A stretch of DNA of 64,000 nt from Fructobacillus tropaeoli. GTDB taxonomy: Bacteria > Bacillota > Bacilli > Lactobacillales > Lactobacillaceae. The notes beneath the pieces were generated by a model, which was not told where the DNA came from, made no database searches, and saw nothing but the letters and a program-made list of their open reading frames with translations. The stretch's first letter is position 1, and every line of letters starts with the position of its first letter. The stretch spans positions 241,009 through 305,008 of the forward strand of contig NZ_DF968078.1 of the NCBI RefSeq assembly GCF_001047135.2, written 5' to 3'. Of this stretch, positions 19,901-29,437 are shown one piece after another. A program made the position numbers and the translations under genes.

Positions 19901-20130
19901 AAAAAAACGTCCTGTGCCCCAAAATTTGGGACAACAGGACGTTTTTTACGTGGTACCACCTATCTTCCGCTGACCAATGGTCAACGCTCTAACTGGCGAT
20001 AACGGGCCAAGCCGTCAAACTTACTCTTAGTTCAGTTTGATGAAGGGTAAGGGATGTAAAAAAGCTGAGGGAATGACCATCTTACACCGGACATGGCTCG
20101 CTAACACTATCAACTTTTTTAAACTGGCTT
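19901..20130 (-). promoter_or_regulatory. T-box riboswitch leader of ileS
   Basis: Minus-strand leader with the T-box core AGGTGGTACCACG (19961-19949) just before a strong intrinsic terminator (stem ACGTCCTGT/ACAGGACGT, 19901-19947). Upstream is a hairpin TCAAACT...AGTTTGA (20040-20015) with AACTAAGAG in its loop, and stem-I-like GCGAGCC and GGTGTAAG conserved bits at about 20072-20103. An ATC (Ile) at 20055-20053 is a candidate specifier codon; I could not fold the leader to prove it. Uncharged tRNA-Ile would favour the antiterminator and ileS expression. Confidence 0.92.
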
Positions 20131-20150
20131 ACACCGTTAATCAATCATTT

Positions 20151-20933
20151 TTACTTTGGTTGTCCATTTTCAGGGAAAACGACCACCGTTGGATCTGCAA
20201 CTTCCGCTTCAACCTCAACCGTTTCACTTTCAGCAGGCTTTTCTTCCCCTTCACTAGGTTCGATTGGGCCCTTAGCAAAACTTGGAACTTCTTTAATATC
20301 GGTTGGCAACGGCTTTTCTTCAGTACCATCTTGACTAGCAGCATCCGTTGGTGCCGGTACTGATGCTTCCGAAGCAGGCTTCAACCAATGGTTCGTTTCA
20401 CCCAAAACCTTTTCCGACAATTCAGAAGCAGGCAACTTATTAACTGCCTGTGACAATTGCCCCTGCTCAAGCAAAGCCTTTTGTTGGTCAATCAATGACA
20501 AGAATGATTGGCGGAAACTATCAACTCGCTGGCGCAAGCGATTTTGCTCGTCAATCAAATCAACATTTTCTTGAGCCAAACGGGCGGATTCAGCTTCAGC
20601 TTTTTGACGGGCATCATCAACAATTTGCTTAGCTTCATCTTGGGCGTGGGTCAATTGTGACTTTACTTCAGATTCCGTCTCAGAGCGCAAACGTGAGGCA
20701 GCGCTTTGGGCAAACATGATTGATTCATTCACTTGATCACGTTCACCCTCAAGCTCATCAATACGGTTTTGTTGCTGACGGTTTTGTTGTTGTAATTTCT
20801 CAAAATCAGCCAATAAAGTACGATAATCATTATTGACTTCATCCAAGAAAGAATCAACTTCGCGCGCCACATATGCCCGTGAGCCCTTTCGGGTGAATTC
20901 ATGGTTTAAAATCTCATCTGGTGTTAATGCCAT
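20151..20933 (-). CDS. divIVA: Cell-division/polarity protein DivIVA
   Basis: 260 residues. Binds curved membrane at poles and septa and recruits division and cell-wall proteins. The N-terminal lipid-binding domain is diagnostic: LTPDEILNHEFTRKGSRAY, then EVDSFLDEV (residues 2-35). Residues 35-165 are a coiled coil rich in Gln/Glu/Arg. The last 90 residues form an acidic, Pro/Glu-rich tail (many EEKP and VEAEV elements) that is longer than in Bacillus. Last gene of the dcw cluster, followed by the ileS T-box. Confidence 0.96.
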   Translation of the reverse strand: MALTPDEILNHEFTRKGSRAYVAREVDSFLDEVNNDYRTLLADFEKLQQQNRQQQNRIDELEGERDQVNESIMFAQSAASRLRSETESEVKSQLTHAQDEAKQIVDDARQKAEAESARLAQENVDLIDEQNRLRQRVDSFRQSFLSLIDQQKALLEQGQLSQAVNKLPASELSEKVLGETNHWLKPASEASVPAPTDAASQDGTEEKPLPTDIKEVPSFAKGPIEPSEGEEKPAESETVEVEAEVADPTVVVFPENGQPK

Positions 20934-20960
20934 CTTATATCTCTGCCTCCCGAATTCATC

Positions 20961-21755
20961 TCATCGATGAATAATATTAAAAACTGCTTTGATTTTATCC
21001 TTTTTGCTCTGCCCTGACAAGCTTTCTAAGCAAATTCTTCCATATTTTCTCACTGAAATCACATCTTTTAGAGAAATTTGCCGGTCTACCTGGTCACTAA
21101 CAGTCCAATTAACTTGCACAGAGCCACTGGTAACTAAATCTTGTGCCTTTGCACGCGCAAGGTTGAATGCCGCTGCTACAACCACATCAAGGCGCAATGA
21201 GTTGACCAACAAGAATTGGTCTTTTCCATCTTCTTCCTTTTGAAAAGCACGGTCGAAGCTAATTTCTTGCCAGTCAGTCCTAACCTTGCCAATGCGACCA
21301 ATCTCTTGACGAATAAATTCGACTAATGGCTGATCAACCGCTAATTGAACCAGTCCCTCATCTTCCTTAACAACAATATCGCCAAAGCCTGACCGGTCAA
21401 GCCCCGTATGCACCAATGCACCTAAGATGTCCTTGTGACGCAAACTGACGAACTTGACCGGAAAGGACAATTCTAACAAGACCAGTTGAAAATCACTTTC
21501 CTTAATCTCATAAAAATCAGGTGCGATCACAACCCGTTTCGATTCAGCTTGGTCAAAAATGCCGTCTTCCACCATTTTTAGGCCTGAACGCTGGTTCACT
21601 AGCGTTTGCACAATATAGCGCTGGCGTGGGTTTAAAAACTTAGTTAAAACCAATCGATAGTCGATTTCTGCCTGATTTACCCAGTCGAGGGCTTGCTTCA
21701 CAAAATCGCCCTCACTTTCGTGAAAGTGCTGGGCAATGGCCTGTTGATTACTCAT
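20961..21755 (-). CDS. ylmH: YlmH-like S4-domain RNA-binding protein
   Basis: 264 residues. YlmH/RqcP-type proteins sit in the dcw cluster of Gram-positives; RqcP binds stalled 50S subunits in ribosome quality control. The S4 domain is at the C-terminus (RAKAQDLVTSGSVQVNWTVS, then QISLKDVISVRKYGR). The N-terminal part has the family's RQRYIVQTL and ISFDRAF elements. Starts one base after the yggT stop. Confidence 0.88.
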   Translation of the reverse strand: MSNQQAIAQHFHESEGDFVKQALDWVNQAEIDYRLVLTKFLNPRQRYIVQTLVNQRSGLKMVEDGIFDQAESKRVVIAPDFYEIKESDFQLVLLELSFPVKFVSLRHKDILGALVHTGLDRSGFGDIVVKEDEGLVQLAVDQPLVEFIRQEIGRIGKVRTDWQEISFDRAFQKEEDGKDQFLLVNSLRLDVVVAAAFNLARAKAQDLVTSGSVQVNWTVSDQVDRQISLKDVISVRKYGRICLESLSGQSKKDKIKAVFNIIHR

Positions 21756-22010
21756 TTAAAAGAACCATGCCAAGGCGTATTGCGCCAAATCCAAGACGAT
21801 AAAGGCGATTAATGGTCGTAGATCTAAGATACCAATTGGCTTGATAAAAGAGAACCAGGACAAATAAGGGGTCACAATCTTGCCTAATTCACGGCCAAAC
21901 CAGGTGTTATAAGCACCAGGAAACCATGACATCAAAACATAGGCAATCAGTGCATAAGAATAAATCTTAAGCAGCCACGCAATAATCGTGACTAGTAGTA
22001 GTCCAAACAT
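21756..22010 (-). CDS. ylmG: YggT-family membrane protein
   Basis: 84 residues with two membrane helices (about 3-27 and 60-83) around the family loop (YLSWFSFIKPIGILDLRPL). YlmG/YggT proteins are dcw-cluster members thought to affect septum placement; the mechanism is unknown. Tightly packed between sepF and ylmH. Confidence 0.9.
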   Translation of the reverse strand: MFGLLLVTIIAWLLKIYSYALIAYVLMSWFPGAYNTWFGRELGKIVTPYLSWFSFIKPIGILDLRPLIAFIVLDLAQYALAWFF

Positions 22011-22015
22011 AAATA

Positions 22016-22456
22016 TTAATACCGACCTTGATTATCAAGGTTTTCACTCATGGAGCCTGCTACTTCATATGTTGATGGTGTCAACAAGAAAATTTTCTCA
22101 CCAACTCGTTCCATCGAACCCGAAACAGCATAGACAGCTCCGCCGATATAGTCTAAGATTCGCATCGCTTGTTCCTCTTCCAACTGGGAAAAGTTAACAA
22201 TCACAGCGTCACCTTCAATCACTTGACTGGCGATTGCTCGTGAATCAGCGTAAACCTTTGGTTCAAAAAGAGCAATACGACCTTGCGCTACCCCAGCAGC
22301 TCCAGCTTGACCCTGATTTTTAAAAGCAGTCATCTGCTTGTTTGCTGCAGGCTTTTGCTTTTGAACAGGTTGTTGCTCAGGAGCCTCTTCGTAGCCCTCT
22401 TCTTCATAGTAATCATCATCGCCCGAAAAAAGACGCTTAATCCCATCAAATGCCAT
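22016..22456 (-). CDS. sepF: Cell division protein SepF
   Basis: 146 residues. Anchors and aligns FtsZ filaments at the septum. An amphipathic N-terminal membrane-binding helix (MAFDGIKRLF) leads into a Gln/Pro-rich linker and the C-terminal SepF core with AVIVNFSQLEEEQAMRILDY and GSMERVGEKIFLLTP. Follows ftsZ directly; the ylmE gene often found between them is missing. Confidence 0.94.
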   Translation of the reverse strand: MAFDGIKRLFSGDDDYYEEEGYEEAPEQQPVQKQKPAANKQMTAFKNQGQAGAAGVAQGRIALFEPKVYADSRAIASQVIEGDAVIVNFSQLEEEQAMRILDYIGGAVYAVSGSMERVGEKIFLLTPSTYEVAGSMSENLDNQGRY

Positions 22457-22469
22457 CGCTCAATCCTCC

Positions 22470-23726
22470 TTATCGTTTCTTGAAGAAAGGTGGCTTATCA
22501 TCATCTTCGTTTGACAAGTCTAAATCAATACTTTGGTTAACTGGCTCAACGGGATCAAAAGCTTTCTTTTGAACACCATCGAATTGACCAGTTTGGTTAC
22601 TTGGCCTTTTGCTAGTCGTGATATCCCAATTCTCAAAAGGATCATCCTTACCAGGCACGTTCTGATTTAAAGACTGGTCTTGACCAGTTCGAGCAAAAAG
22701 ACCATTTTGAGCTGACTCGTTTGCTGGCTTTTCTTGTTGAACGGAACGCTTTAGAGGTTGAACACCGCCAGCCTGTAAGCCGGTAGCAATCACCGTGATT
22801 CGAATTGAATCGCCCAAATCTTCGTCCACAGAGGTTCCGAAGATCACGTTCACATCGCGGCCAGCCTCTTGGTTAATCACATCAGCAGCAGTCTGCGCTT
22901 CATACAGTGACAAATCAGGACCACCAGTGATGTTCAACAAGACATCTTCAGCACCAGACATATCCACTTCAAGCAATGGTGAGGAAATGGCTGCCTTGGT
23001 TGCATCACTTGCACGTGATTCACCGTTGGCAACCCCAACACCCATCAAAGCTGGACCGGCATTTTGCATAACTGTTTTCACATCGGCAAAATCCAAGTTA
23101 ATGAAACCAGGATTGGTAATCAATTCTGAAATACCACGAACGCCCTGAGCAACGACGTCATCGACAATCTTAAAGGCTTCAGACAGTGGTGTCTTCAAGT
23201 CGATACGGTCCTTCAGCTTTTCGTTCGTGATCACAATCAAAGAATCAACGGATTCGGACAAGGCTTGTAACCCTTCAACCGCATACTTTGACCGCTTTGG
23301 CCCTTCCCATGAGAAAGGACGAGTAACAACAGCGACCGTCAAGGCCCCCATTTCTTTAGCTGCCTTAGCGACGATTGGAGCAGCACCATTTCCGGTTCCA
23401 CCACCCATTCCGGCTGTCACAACAACCATATCGGCGCCCTCTAAGGCTGATTTAATTTCTTCTTCAGATTCTTCAGCTGCCTTAGCACCACGCTCAGGGT
23501 TTGAGCCGGCACCAAGTCCACCTGTTAATTTAGGTCCAATTTGAACCTTTTGACGAGCCTTTGATTTATCTAAGGCCTGGACATCAGTATTGGCAACAAT
23601 AAAGTCAACCCCTTGGATGCCTTCGTCAATCATATGGTTGACCGCATTAGATCCACCACCACCAACACCAATGACCTTGATGATAGCGCCGGCTTGATCC
23701 TGCGTTTCGTCGATTGTAAAATCCAT
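22470..23726 (-). CDS. ftsZ: Cell division GTPase FtsZ
   Basis: 418 residues. Polymerises into the Z-ring. N-terminal [14 protein letters not shown] and the nucleotide signature [16 protein letters not shown] (residues about 105-120); the second Thr of the textbook GGGTGTG is Asn here. The T7-loop NLDFADV follows. The disordered linker (about 320-405) ends in the conserved C-terminal peptide [10 protein letters not shown], which binds FtsA and SepF. Good AAGGAG ribosome site. Confidence 0.98.
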   Translation of the reverse strand: MDFTIDETQDQAGAIIKVIGVGGGGSNAVNHMIDEGIQGVDFIVANTDVQALDKSKARQKVQIGPKLTGGLGAGSNPERGAKAAEESEEEIKSALEGADMVVVTAGMGGGTGNGAAPIVAKAAKEMGALTVAVVTRPFSWEGPKRSKYAVEGLQALSESVDSLIVITNEKLKDRIDLKTPLSEAFKIVDDVVAQGVRGISELITNPGFINLDFADVKTVMQNAGPALMGVGVANGESRASDATKAAISSPLLEVDMSGAEDVLLNITGGPDLSLYEAQTAADVINQEAGRDVNVIFGTSVDEDLGDSIRITVIATGLQAGGVQPLKRSVQQEKPANESAQNGLFARTGQDQSLNQNVPGKDDPFENWDITTSKRPSNQTGQFDGVQKKAFDPVEPVNQSIDLDLSNEDDDKPPFFKKR

Positions 23727-23750
23727 GAAAGTTACTCCTTTGGGAATGTT

Positions 23751-25103
23751 TTATTCGTTGTCGTCTGGTTCTGCAAACAAGGAGGCGAGCGTCGACTTTA
23801 CTCGTGAAAATACTCCTGGTTTCTTTTCAGCTGGATCGAGGTAAACCCCTTCCTCGCCTTGTGCTTCAATTACATCGGTCTCACCATCGTCAACCAAGTG
23901 ATAATGACTAGCTTGGTCCTTTGCTGCTTCTTCAACCTGCTGTCCCATCAGCACCGCCTTGATTTCCAAGGCTAAGTTACTTTGGAAAGCCTGATGAGAG
24001 GCATAGGCAAGCGCGCGGGCAAAGCTAGGATGGCGCAAGCCAATTTGTGTTGGCTGTGCAACCTGAACATTCGAACCAAAATGTTCTTGAGCCTTAGCAA
24101 GGACCCCAGGTGTTGCTGCGTTTCCGCCAGTAATGAGAAAACCACCAGGTAGTTCTTCAGCACCAATGGCTTGTAATTGCTGGTCTAAACGATCAAAAAT
24201 TTGGTCGTAGCGCGCTGCCATAATTTCAGACAAATACTGCTCGTCAACCGCCTTTTTCTCTGTTAAGCCTACGGCATTCACATAAAATTGCTGCTTAGCC
24301 GATGCCTGGTAAGGGTCGGCTGACCCGTACTTTTTCTTAACAGATTCAGCCTCATCCACACTAATACCAAGAACAGTCGAGATGTCCTTAGTCACCTGGA
24401 TACCACCCTCGTAGTCCACGGTCATATACTTTACCTTGTGATCATGGACGACAGAAGCAGTTGACTGACCACCGGCTAAGTCAATTAGAATAGCACCAAA
24501 GTCCTGTTCAGCATCATTTAGAAAAGCTGGTGCCAAAGCAATTGGCGCTAACACCAGCGACTGCATTTGTAGGCCAGCCTTCTTGACAGCGGTTTTCATC
24601 GTATCAACGACTTTACTTGGTGCCAAATAAGCTAACCCTTGGACCTCTAAGCGAACACCAATCATATCGGTTGGGTCCTTAATACCATCAAAACCATCAA
24701 CAATAAATTCGTTCGGTAAGAATTCAACAACCGTTTGGTCTTGAACTGAAAGCGAATCGAGGGCCTGGTGTGTCACATTGACAACATCTTGGTTTGTAAT
24801 TTGTTTATTTTGATTTTCAATCGAAACAAGGCCGGTCACCGTTTGGATATCCACATGGTTAGCTGGTAAACCAACAACCACCTCGTTAATCTCAATATTT
24901 GCCTTTGCGGCAGCCTGTGAGACTGCTTGTGAAATGGCCTCAGCCGTTTGGTTGATGTCAACAATCACGCCACGGCGTAAACCAGCACCAGGGGCACTGC
25001 CCGTAGCAATGACGTTGAAGCGACCATTTTCGCTTTGGGCAACGACCACTTTGACCATGGTTGTCCCGATATCTAATCCAACTATCACGCCATCTTGGGT
25101 CAT
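23751..25103 (-). CDS. ftsA: Cell division protein FtsA
   Basis: 450 residues. Actin-like ATPase tethering FtsZ to the membrane. Phosphate motifs GLDIGTTMVKVVV (8-20) and IDLAGGQSTASVV (near 215), and the adenosine motif GGFLITGGNAATPG (near 330) are clear. The C-terminus after an acidic linker ends in an amphipathic helix (GVFSRVKSTLASLF) for membrane binding. A 112-bp gap separates it from divIB, the largest inside the cluster. Confidence 0.97.
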   Translation of the reverse strand: MTQDGVIVGLDIGTTMVKVVVAQSENGRFNVIATGSAPGAGLRRGVIVDINQTAEAISQAVSQAAAKANIEINEVVVGLPANHVDIQTVTGLVSIENQNKQITNQDVVNVTHQALDSLSVQDQTVVEFLPNEFIVDGFDGIKDPTDMIGVRLEVQGLAYLAPSKVVDTMKTAVKKAGLQMQSLVLAPIALAPAFLNDAEQDFGAILIDLAGGQSTASVVHDHKVKYMTVDYEGGIQVTKDISTVLGISVDEAESVKKKYGSADPYQASAKQQFYVNAVGLTEKKAVDEQYLSEIMAARYDQIFDRLDQQLQAIGAEELPGGFLITGGNAATPGVLAKAQEHFGSNVQVAQPTQIGLRHPSFARALAYASHQAFQSNLALEIKAVLMGQQVEEAAKDQASHYHLVDDGETDVIEAQGEEGVYLDPAEKKPGVFSRVKSTLASLFAEPDDNE

Positions 25104-25215
25104 GCAAATTTCCCCTTTTTTAATAAAAATTTAGAAACTAAACCTAAAAATAATCTTATCATATTCTACCTTAGTCTGGTAGGGCTTAGAGCCAATTTAT
25201 GAGCAAGTTTTTCCG

Positions 25216-25920
25216 TTATGAACCGTTATACGGATATGAGTATGATCCATACTGTAAATCAACAACCCCAGTCGAAGACATTTGCGCCACAATCCCAGCA
25301 TAATAGCGCATTTTATCGGCCAATGTATTCTGGCTGGCATAAACTGTATTACCATCGTTCATTGACAATACTAGTTTATCGCTATTGTTCGTGTCTGGTG
25401 CAAATTTAATCTCACCGATATCCTGACGTATTGGTTTGTCCAAAGAAGAAACTGCCCTAGCAACCTTTTTAATTCGTGTCACAGAGGAAAAACCAGTATA
25501 AACAGGTCCCTGGCCATCGACTTGGTTGATTTTGCTCTGATTTCCGGCCGAATCAAGTTGGTACCATTGGTCACCCTTCTTTAGAAAACCAGCATTGATT
25601 TTCTCACCTGCTTCAATTGAAACAGTACTCTTCGTTAATGAAATTTTCACCTGCGAAATTTTATCGTTACTTCTTTTTAGCTTTTGTTCTAAAAAAGTTT
25701 CTTGAAAGAAAACTTGGTAACGGTAATCGCCCGGCTTAATCCCCACTTCTTTTTCAATTGTCTCAGATGGAATATTCCCCGCATCAACATTAACAGTCGT
25801 AATTTTCACCCACGGTTGCCAAATCACTAAAATGGTTGCGATTGTTGCCAAAAAAGCCAGGGCCACGACGGCACTGGTCCATTTGGGATGCATCCGCATT
25901 GTCATTTTAATTCTTTGCAA
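25216..25920 (-). CDS. divIB: Cell division protein DivIB/FtsQ
   Basis: 234 residues. Single-pass membrane protein of the FtsQLB complex that controls septal peptidoglycan synthesis. A membrane helix at about residues 17-36 follows a basic N-terminus. A POTRA-type domain (WVKITTVNVDAGNIPSETI) and a beta domain follow. Starts 11 bp after murG. Short compared with streptococcal DivIB because the N-terminal cytosolic region is brief. Confidence 0.92.
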   Translation of the reverse strand: MQRIKMTMRMHPKWTSAVVALAFLATIATILVIWQPWVKITTVNVDAGNIPSETIEKEVGIKPGDYRYQVFFQETFLEQKLKRSNDKISQVKISLTKSTVSIEAGEKINAGFLKKGDQWYQLDSAGNQSKINQVDGQGPVYTGFSSVTRIKKVARAVSSLDKPIRQDIGEIKFAPDTNNSDKLVLSMNDGNTVYASQNTLADKMRYYAGIVAQMSSTGVVDLQYGSYSYPYNGS

Positions 25921-25931
25921 GGCAATTACTC

Positions 25932-27032
25932 CTAGTCTTTGATGACTGATTTGATCAAGCGGTAGAACCGATCGCCGGCATCGGTGATTCCAACTGCTGC
26001 CGATTGAGCCTTCATGGCTTCTGCCTGTTGGTCATTTAATAGCAAAGCATCCGCGGCCTTCACCAAGGATTCGCCATTAAAATCAGGTTCCTTAATCGAC
26101 AAAGCAGCACCCGCTTCCACCAAGGCACTCGCGTTTTTAGTTTGGTGGTCACCCGTCACAAATGGTGATGGCACCAAAATGGCTGGCAGACCAAGGGCCG
26201 TTAATTCAGCAATTGATGTTGCCCCTGCTCGGGATACCAAAACATCTGCCTTTTTCATCACAGCCGGCATGTTATCAATATAAGGCAAGACCTTAATATG
26301 GTCGCCAAGTGTTAGACCACGTTCTTGTAACAAGCGGTTAAAGTTATCGATTCGCTTTGGTCCTGCCACCAAAACAACCTGGTAAGGACGGTCATTGAAT
26401 GTTGAAATAGCATCAAGAGTTGCCAGGTTAATGGCCGGTGCACCTTGTGACCCACCAAAAATCAACAACGTCTTTTTGTCATCTTCTAACCCATAGCTCG
26501 TCCATGAAAAATCAGACTGGAGGTTCGCTACTTCCTGGGCTCTTGGATTACCAATCACTTCCGTCTTATCGGCTGGGAACTGGTCCTTGGCTGCTTCAAA
26601 GCCCAAGCCAATTTTTGTTGCATTTTTAGCCAAAAACTTATTGGTCACACCAGCAACTGAATTTTGCTCATGAATAACCGTTGGGATGCCCATTTGTTGT
26701 GCGGCATACAAAACAGCGCCAGAAACATAACCACCAGTTCCGACAACGACGTCGGGCTGAAAATTTTTTAAAATTTTCTTGGCAGCAGCAGTTGCCTTCA
26801 AAAATAAATAAATCGTCTTAAAGTTGGTTAACGAGAGCGAACGTGAAAAACCTTGGACATCCAATTGCATAAAGGGCAAGTTCGTCTTCGGCACGATTTG
26901 CTTCTCAACTCCACGGAAAGAACCAATATACAAAAATTCTGCTTCCGGTTCCTTTTCCTCTATGATTTTGGCCAAAGCTAAGGCCGGATAAATATGGCCA
27001 CCCGTTCCACCACCTGATAACACTACTTTCAT
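25932..27032 (-). CDS. murG: UDP-GlcNAc:lipid I transferase MurG
   Basis: 366 residues. Adds GlcNAc to lipid I, making lipid II at the inner membrane face. N-terminal GGGTGGHIYPALALA and the C-terminal donor-binding region VLVSRAGATSIAELTALGLPAILVPSP are clear. 12 bp from murD. Confidence 0.98.
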   Translation of the reverse strand: MKVVLSGGGTGGHIYPALALAKIIEEKEPEAEFLYIGSFRGVEKQIVPKTNLPFMQLDVQGFSRSLSLTNFKTIYLFLKATAAAKKILKNFQPDVVVGTGGYVSGAVLYAAQQMGIPTVIHEQNSVAGVTNKFLAKNATKIGLGFEAAKDQFPADKTEVIGNPRAQEVANLQSDFSWTSYGLEDDKKTLLIFGGSQGAPAINLATLDAISTFNDRPYQVVLVAGPKRIDNFNRLLQERGLTLGDHIKVLPYIDNMPAVMKKADVLVSRAGATSIAELTALGLPAILVPSPFVTGDHQTKNASALVEAGAALSIKEPDFNGESLVKAADALLLNDQQAEAMKAQSAAVGITDAGDRFYRLIKSVIKD

Positions 27033-27043
27033 TTTTGCTCTCC

Positions 27044-28399
27044 TTACCCAATCTGCAAACTATTTTTTAAGGCTTGTTCGTAGGCATCCCCACGAATCTC
27101 AAAATTAGGATATTGATCCCAAGAAGCGGCTGCTGGTGAAAAAAGAACGACCTCTCCAGGTTTTGCCATTTGGACAGCCAATGGTGCCGCTTCTTCAACT
27201 GATTTCACAACCGTAACCGGTAAATTCAAGGATTCAGCCAAAGCCTTGACCTTATCGTGCGTTTCACCAAAGGCAATCACCTGACGAACATGCTTTAAAT
27301 CTGAGGCCAAGCGAGATAAGTCATCTCCACGGTCTAAGCCACCAGCCAACCAAACAACTGGTTGGTTAAAGGCCGACAAGGCCGCTTGCGTTGCTTCAAT
27401 ATCAGTTGCCTTTGAATCGTTATAATATAGGACATCCTGGTTTTTAAACAAAAATTCCAACCGGTGCTTCACACCCGAAAAGGTTTTCAAGACATCAATG
27501 ATGCCTGCTGGGTCGGCACCTGCAACCGTTGCCGCCGCCGTTGCCGCCAAAACATTTTCCAAGTTAGGTTGACCAACAAGCTTAACGTCTTTGAAAGGCA
27601 TTAGTGTTTGTCCTGCAAAAACCAAGTCATCGCCACTTTGGTGGGCATAGGCTGCTTGGTCTTGATCATCAAAGAGCAATACCTGGGCAGCAGTCTTACT
27701 TTCAATTAATGGTGTATCTAGTCCCTGGCCATTTAAAATCAGCACTTGATCAGGGCGTTGGTCTTCTGTGACATGAATCTTAGCCGCTAAGTAGGCCGTT
27801 CGCGTGTGATGAAAGTCCATATGATTGGCAAAGACATTGGTAATCACGGCAATATCAGGCTGAATCATTGGAATCCCAACTAGTTGGAAAGAAGACAATT
27901 CTAAGACCAGCGTATCATCCTTCGTCATCGCACCCACAACTTGACAAACCGGCGTTCCAATATTACCAGCGACAACGACCTTCCCCTGCTTTGGATCCGC
28001 TTGCAACATCTTCCCCAAAAGTGTTGTCGTTGTCGTCTTCCCATTTGAACCAGTAACAACAATCAAACGGCCAGTGAAAGTCGACAAGGCAACGGCTACT
28101 TCCGTCAGAATTGGAATCTTCAACCGCTCCGCCTTTTCCAACAATGGTTGTTCGTAATGAATACCCGGATTTTTAACGACAAAATCAGTATCCTCTGCCA
28201 AAGATTCTGCTTGGTCGTTTTCAGCAAAAGAAACGCCAGCAGCCTTCAAGGCTTTGACATCAGCATCTTCCTCAATTTGGTCGCGATTAGCAACCGTGAC
28301 CTGTGCGCCAAGTTCAACCAGTCGTTTGGCAGCAGCCTTCCCTGATTTAGCCCAACCTAACACTAATACCTTTTTATTTTTAAAATCTAACTCTGCCAT
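27044..28399 (-). CDS. murD: UDP-N-acetylmuramoylalanine--D-glutamate ligase
   Basis: 451 residues. Cytosolic Mur ligase adding D-Glu to UDP-MurNAc-Ala. The ATP loop VTGSNGKTTTTTLLG is near residues 115-129, with NVFANHMDFH and the C-terminal YNDSKATD and WLAGGLDRG motifs of the family. Precedes murG in the usual order. Confidence 0.98.
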   Translation of the reverse strand: MAELDFKNKKVLVLGWAKSGKAAAKRLVELGAQVTVANRDQIEEDADVKALKAAGVSFAENDQAESLAEDTDFVVKNPGIHYEQPLLEKAERLKIPILTEVAVALSTFTGRLIVVTGSNGKTTTTTLLGKMLQADPKQGKVVVAGNIGTPVCQVVGAMTKDDTLVLELSSFQLVGIPMIQPDIAVITNVFANHMDFHHTRTAYLAAKIHVTEDQRPDQVLILNGQGLDTPLIESKTAAQVLLFDDQDQAAYAHQSGDDLVFAGQTLMPFKDVKLVGQPNLENVLAATAAATVAGADPAGIIDVLKTFSGVKHRLEFLFKNQDVLYYNDSKATDIEATQAALSAFNQPVVWLAGGLDRGDDLSRLASDLKHVRQVIAFGETHDKVKALAESLNLPVTVVKSVEEAAPLAVQMAKPGEVVLFSPAAASWDQYPNFEIRGDAYEQALKNSLQIG

Positions 28400-28477
28400 A
28401 CCCTACTCCTTTTTCTGACACACACAGTGCTGATTTTTTATGTACAGTGGTTGACATAGCCAACCACTTTTAAGTTT

Positions 28478-29437
28478 CTAATAAAAGATGAAAACGGCCA
28501 AAATGGCTAGGACCAACCCAACTGACCAAAAGGCGATGTCAATCTGCCACTCTGACCAACCAAACTTTTCAAAAGAATGGTGAATCGGTGCCATTGGGAA
28601 AACTCGTTTATGGAAGAAGTGATAAGAAAATGTCTGAATAATGACGGACAAAGTTTCAATCACAAAGACTAGTCCAATAATTAACAGTGAAATGACGGCG
28701 TGCAACAAAATGGATTCAACTGCCAGACCAGCTCCCAAAGCAAGAGAACCCGTATCGCCCATAAAAATCTTGGCCTTTGGTAAATTGAAAATCAAGAAGC
28801 CGGCTAAGGCACCAATCAACACCAGGTTAAAGGAAACCATCGCCCAGTTGGCGGCCCAATAGGCCATGACGGCGTAGGCACCATAGGCAATCACGGCTAA
28901 CCCACCCAGAAGACCGTCGAGGCCATCAGTCAGGTTAGTAGCGTTTGACCAACCAACTAACCAGAACCAGATAAAGATGACATAGAAATAGCCCAGATAA
29001 ACGACACCAACAACCGGCAAATTAATGATGGCTGGCACCTTTAAGGCCCAAAGCAAAAACATTAAGACAACGGCCGATAGCGTTTGTGCTGCTAATTTTG
29101 GCTTAAAAGCAAAGCCATCATCGGCATGTTTCAGTAGCTTCAAAACATCATCGACTGCACCAATCAAGGCAAATGAACCAATCGCTACTGAAAGGGTCAA
29201 AACCGTTGTGAAGGCGGTTGAATTTTCATAAGTTCTTGGCAAACAAAAAGCAACGACGATTGCCACCAAGACGAAAACGGCCCCTCCCAATGAGGGCGTA
29301 CCGGCTTTTTGCTGGTGATCTGGACCCAAGACCCGAATCACGGCCTGTTCCTTACTTTGCTTCAATTTTTTGATCACCATCGGCATCAAAAGTGCTGTGA
29401 TAGCCATTCCTAAGAGGAATTCTAGTACAACTGACAT
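28478..29437 (-). CDS. mraY: Phospho-MurNAc-pentapeptide transferase MraY
   Basis: 319 residues with about ten membrane helices. Makes lipid I from UDP-MurNAc-pentapeptide and undecaprenyl phosphate. Conserved elements: AGTPSLGGAVF, the DDVLK aspartates near 95, NATNLTDGLDGLL near 165, and the FMGDTGSLALG loop near 225 with the catalytic Asp; the PIHHSFEK histidine loop lies near 285. Its ATG overlaps the pbp stop. Confidence 0.98.
   Translation of the reverse strand: MSVVLEFLLGMAITALLMPMVIKKLKQSKEQAVIRVLGPDHQQKAGTPSLGGAVFVLVAIVVAFCLPRTYENSTAFTTVLTLSVAIGSFALIGAVDDVLKLLKHADDGFAFKPKLAAQTLSAVVLMFLLWALKVPAIINLPVVGVVYLGYFYVIFIWFWLVGWSNATNLTDGLDGLLGGLAVIAYGAYAVMAYWAANWAMVSFNLVLIGALAGFLIFNLPKAKIFMGDTGSLALGAGLAVESILLHAVISLLIIGLVFVIETLSVIIQTFSYHFFHKRVFPMAPIHHSFEKFGWSEWQIDIAFWSVGLVLAILAVFIFY

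Noticed and set aside
22470-23726. GGGTGNG instead of GGGTGTG in FtsZ as a defect
   Set aside because: Position tolerates Asn in other Lactobacillales as far as I know; the rest of the GTPase is intact, so not treated as a finding.
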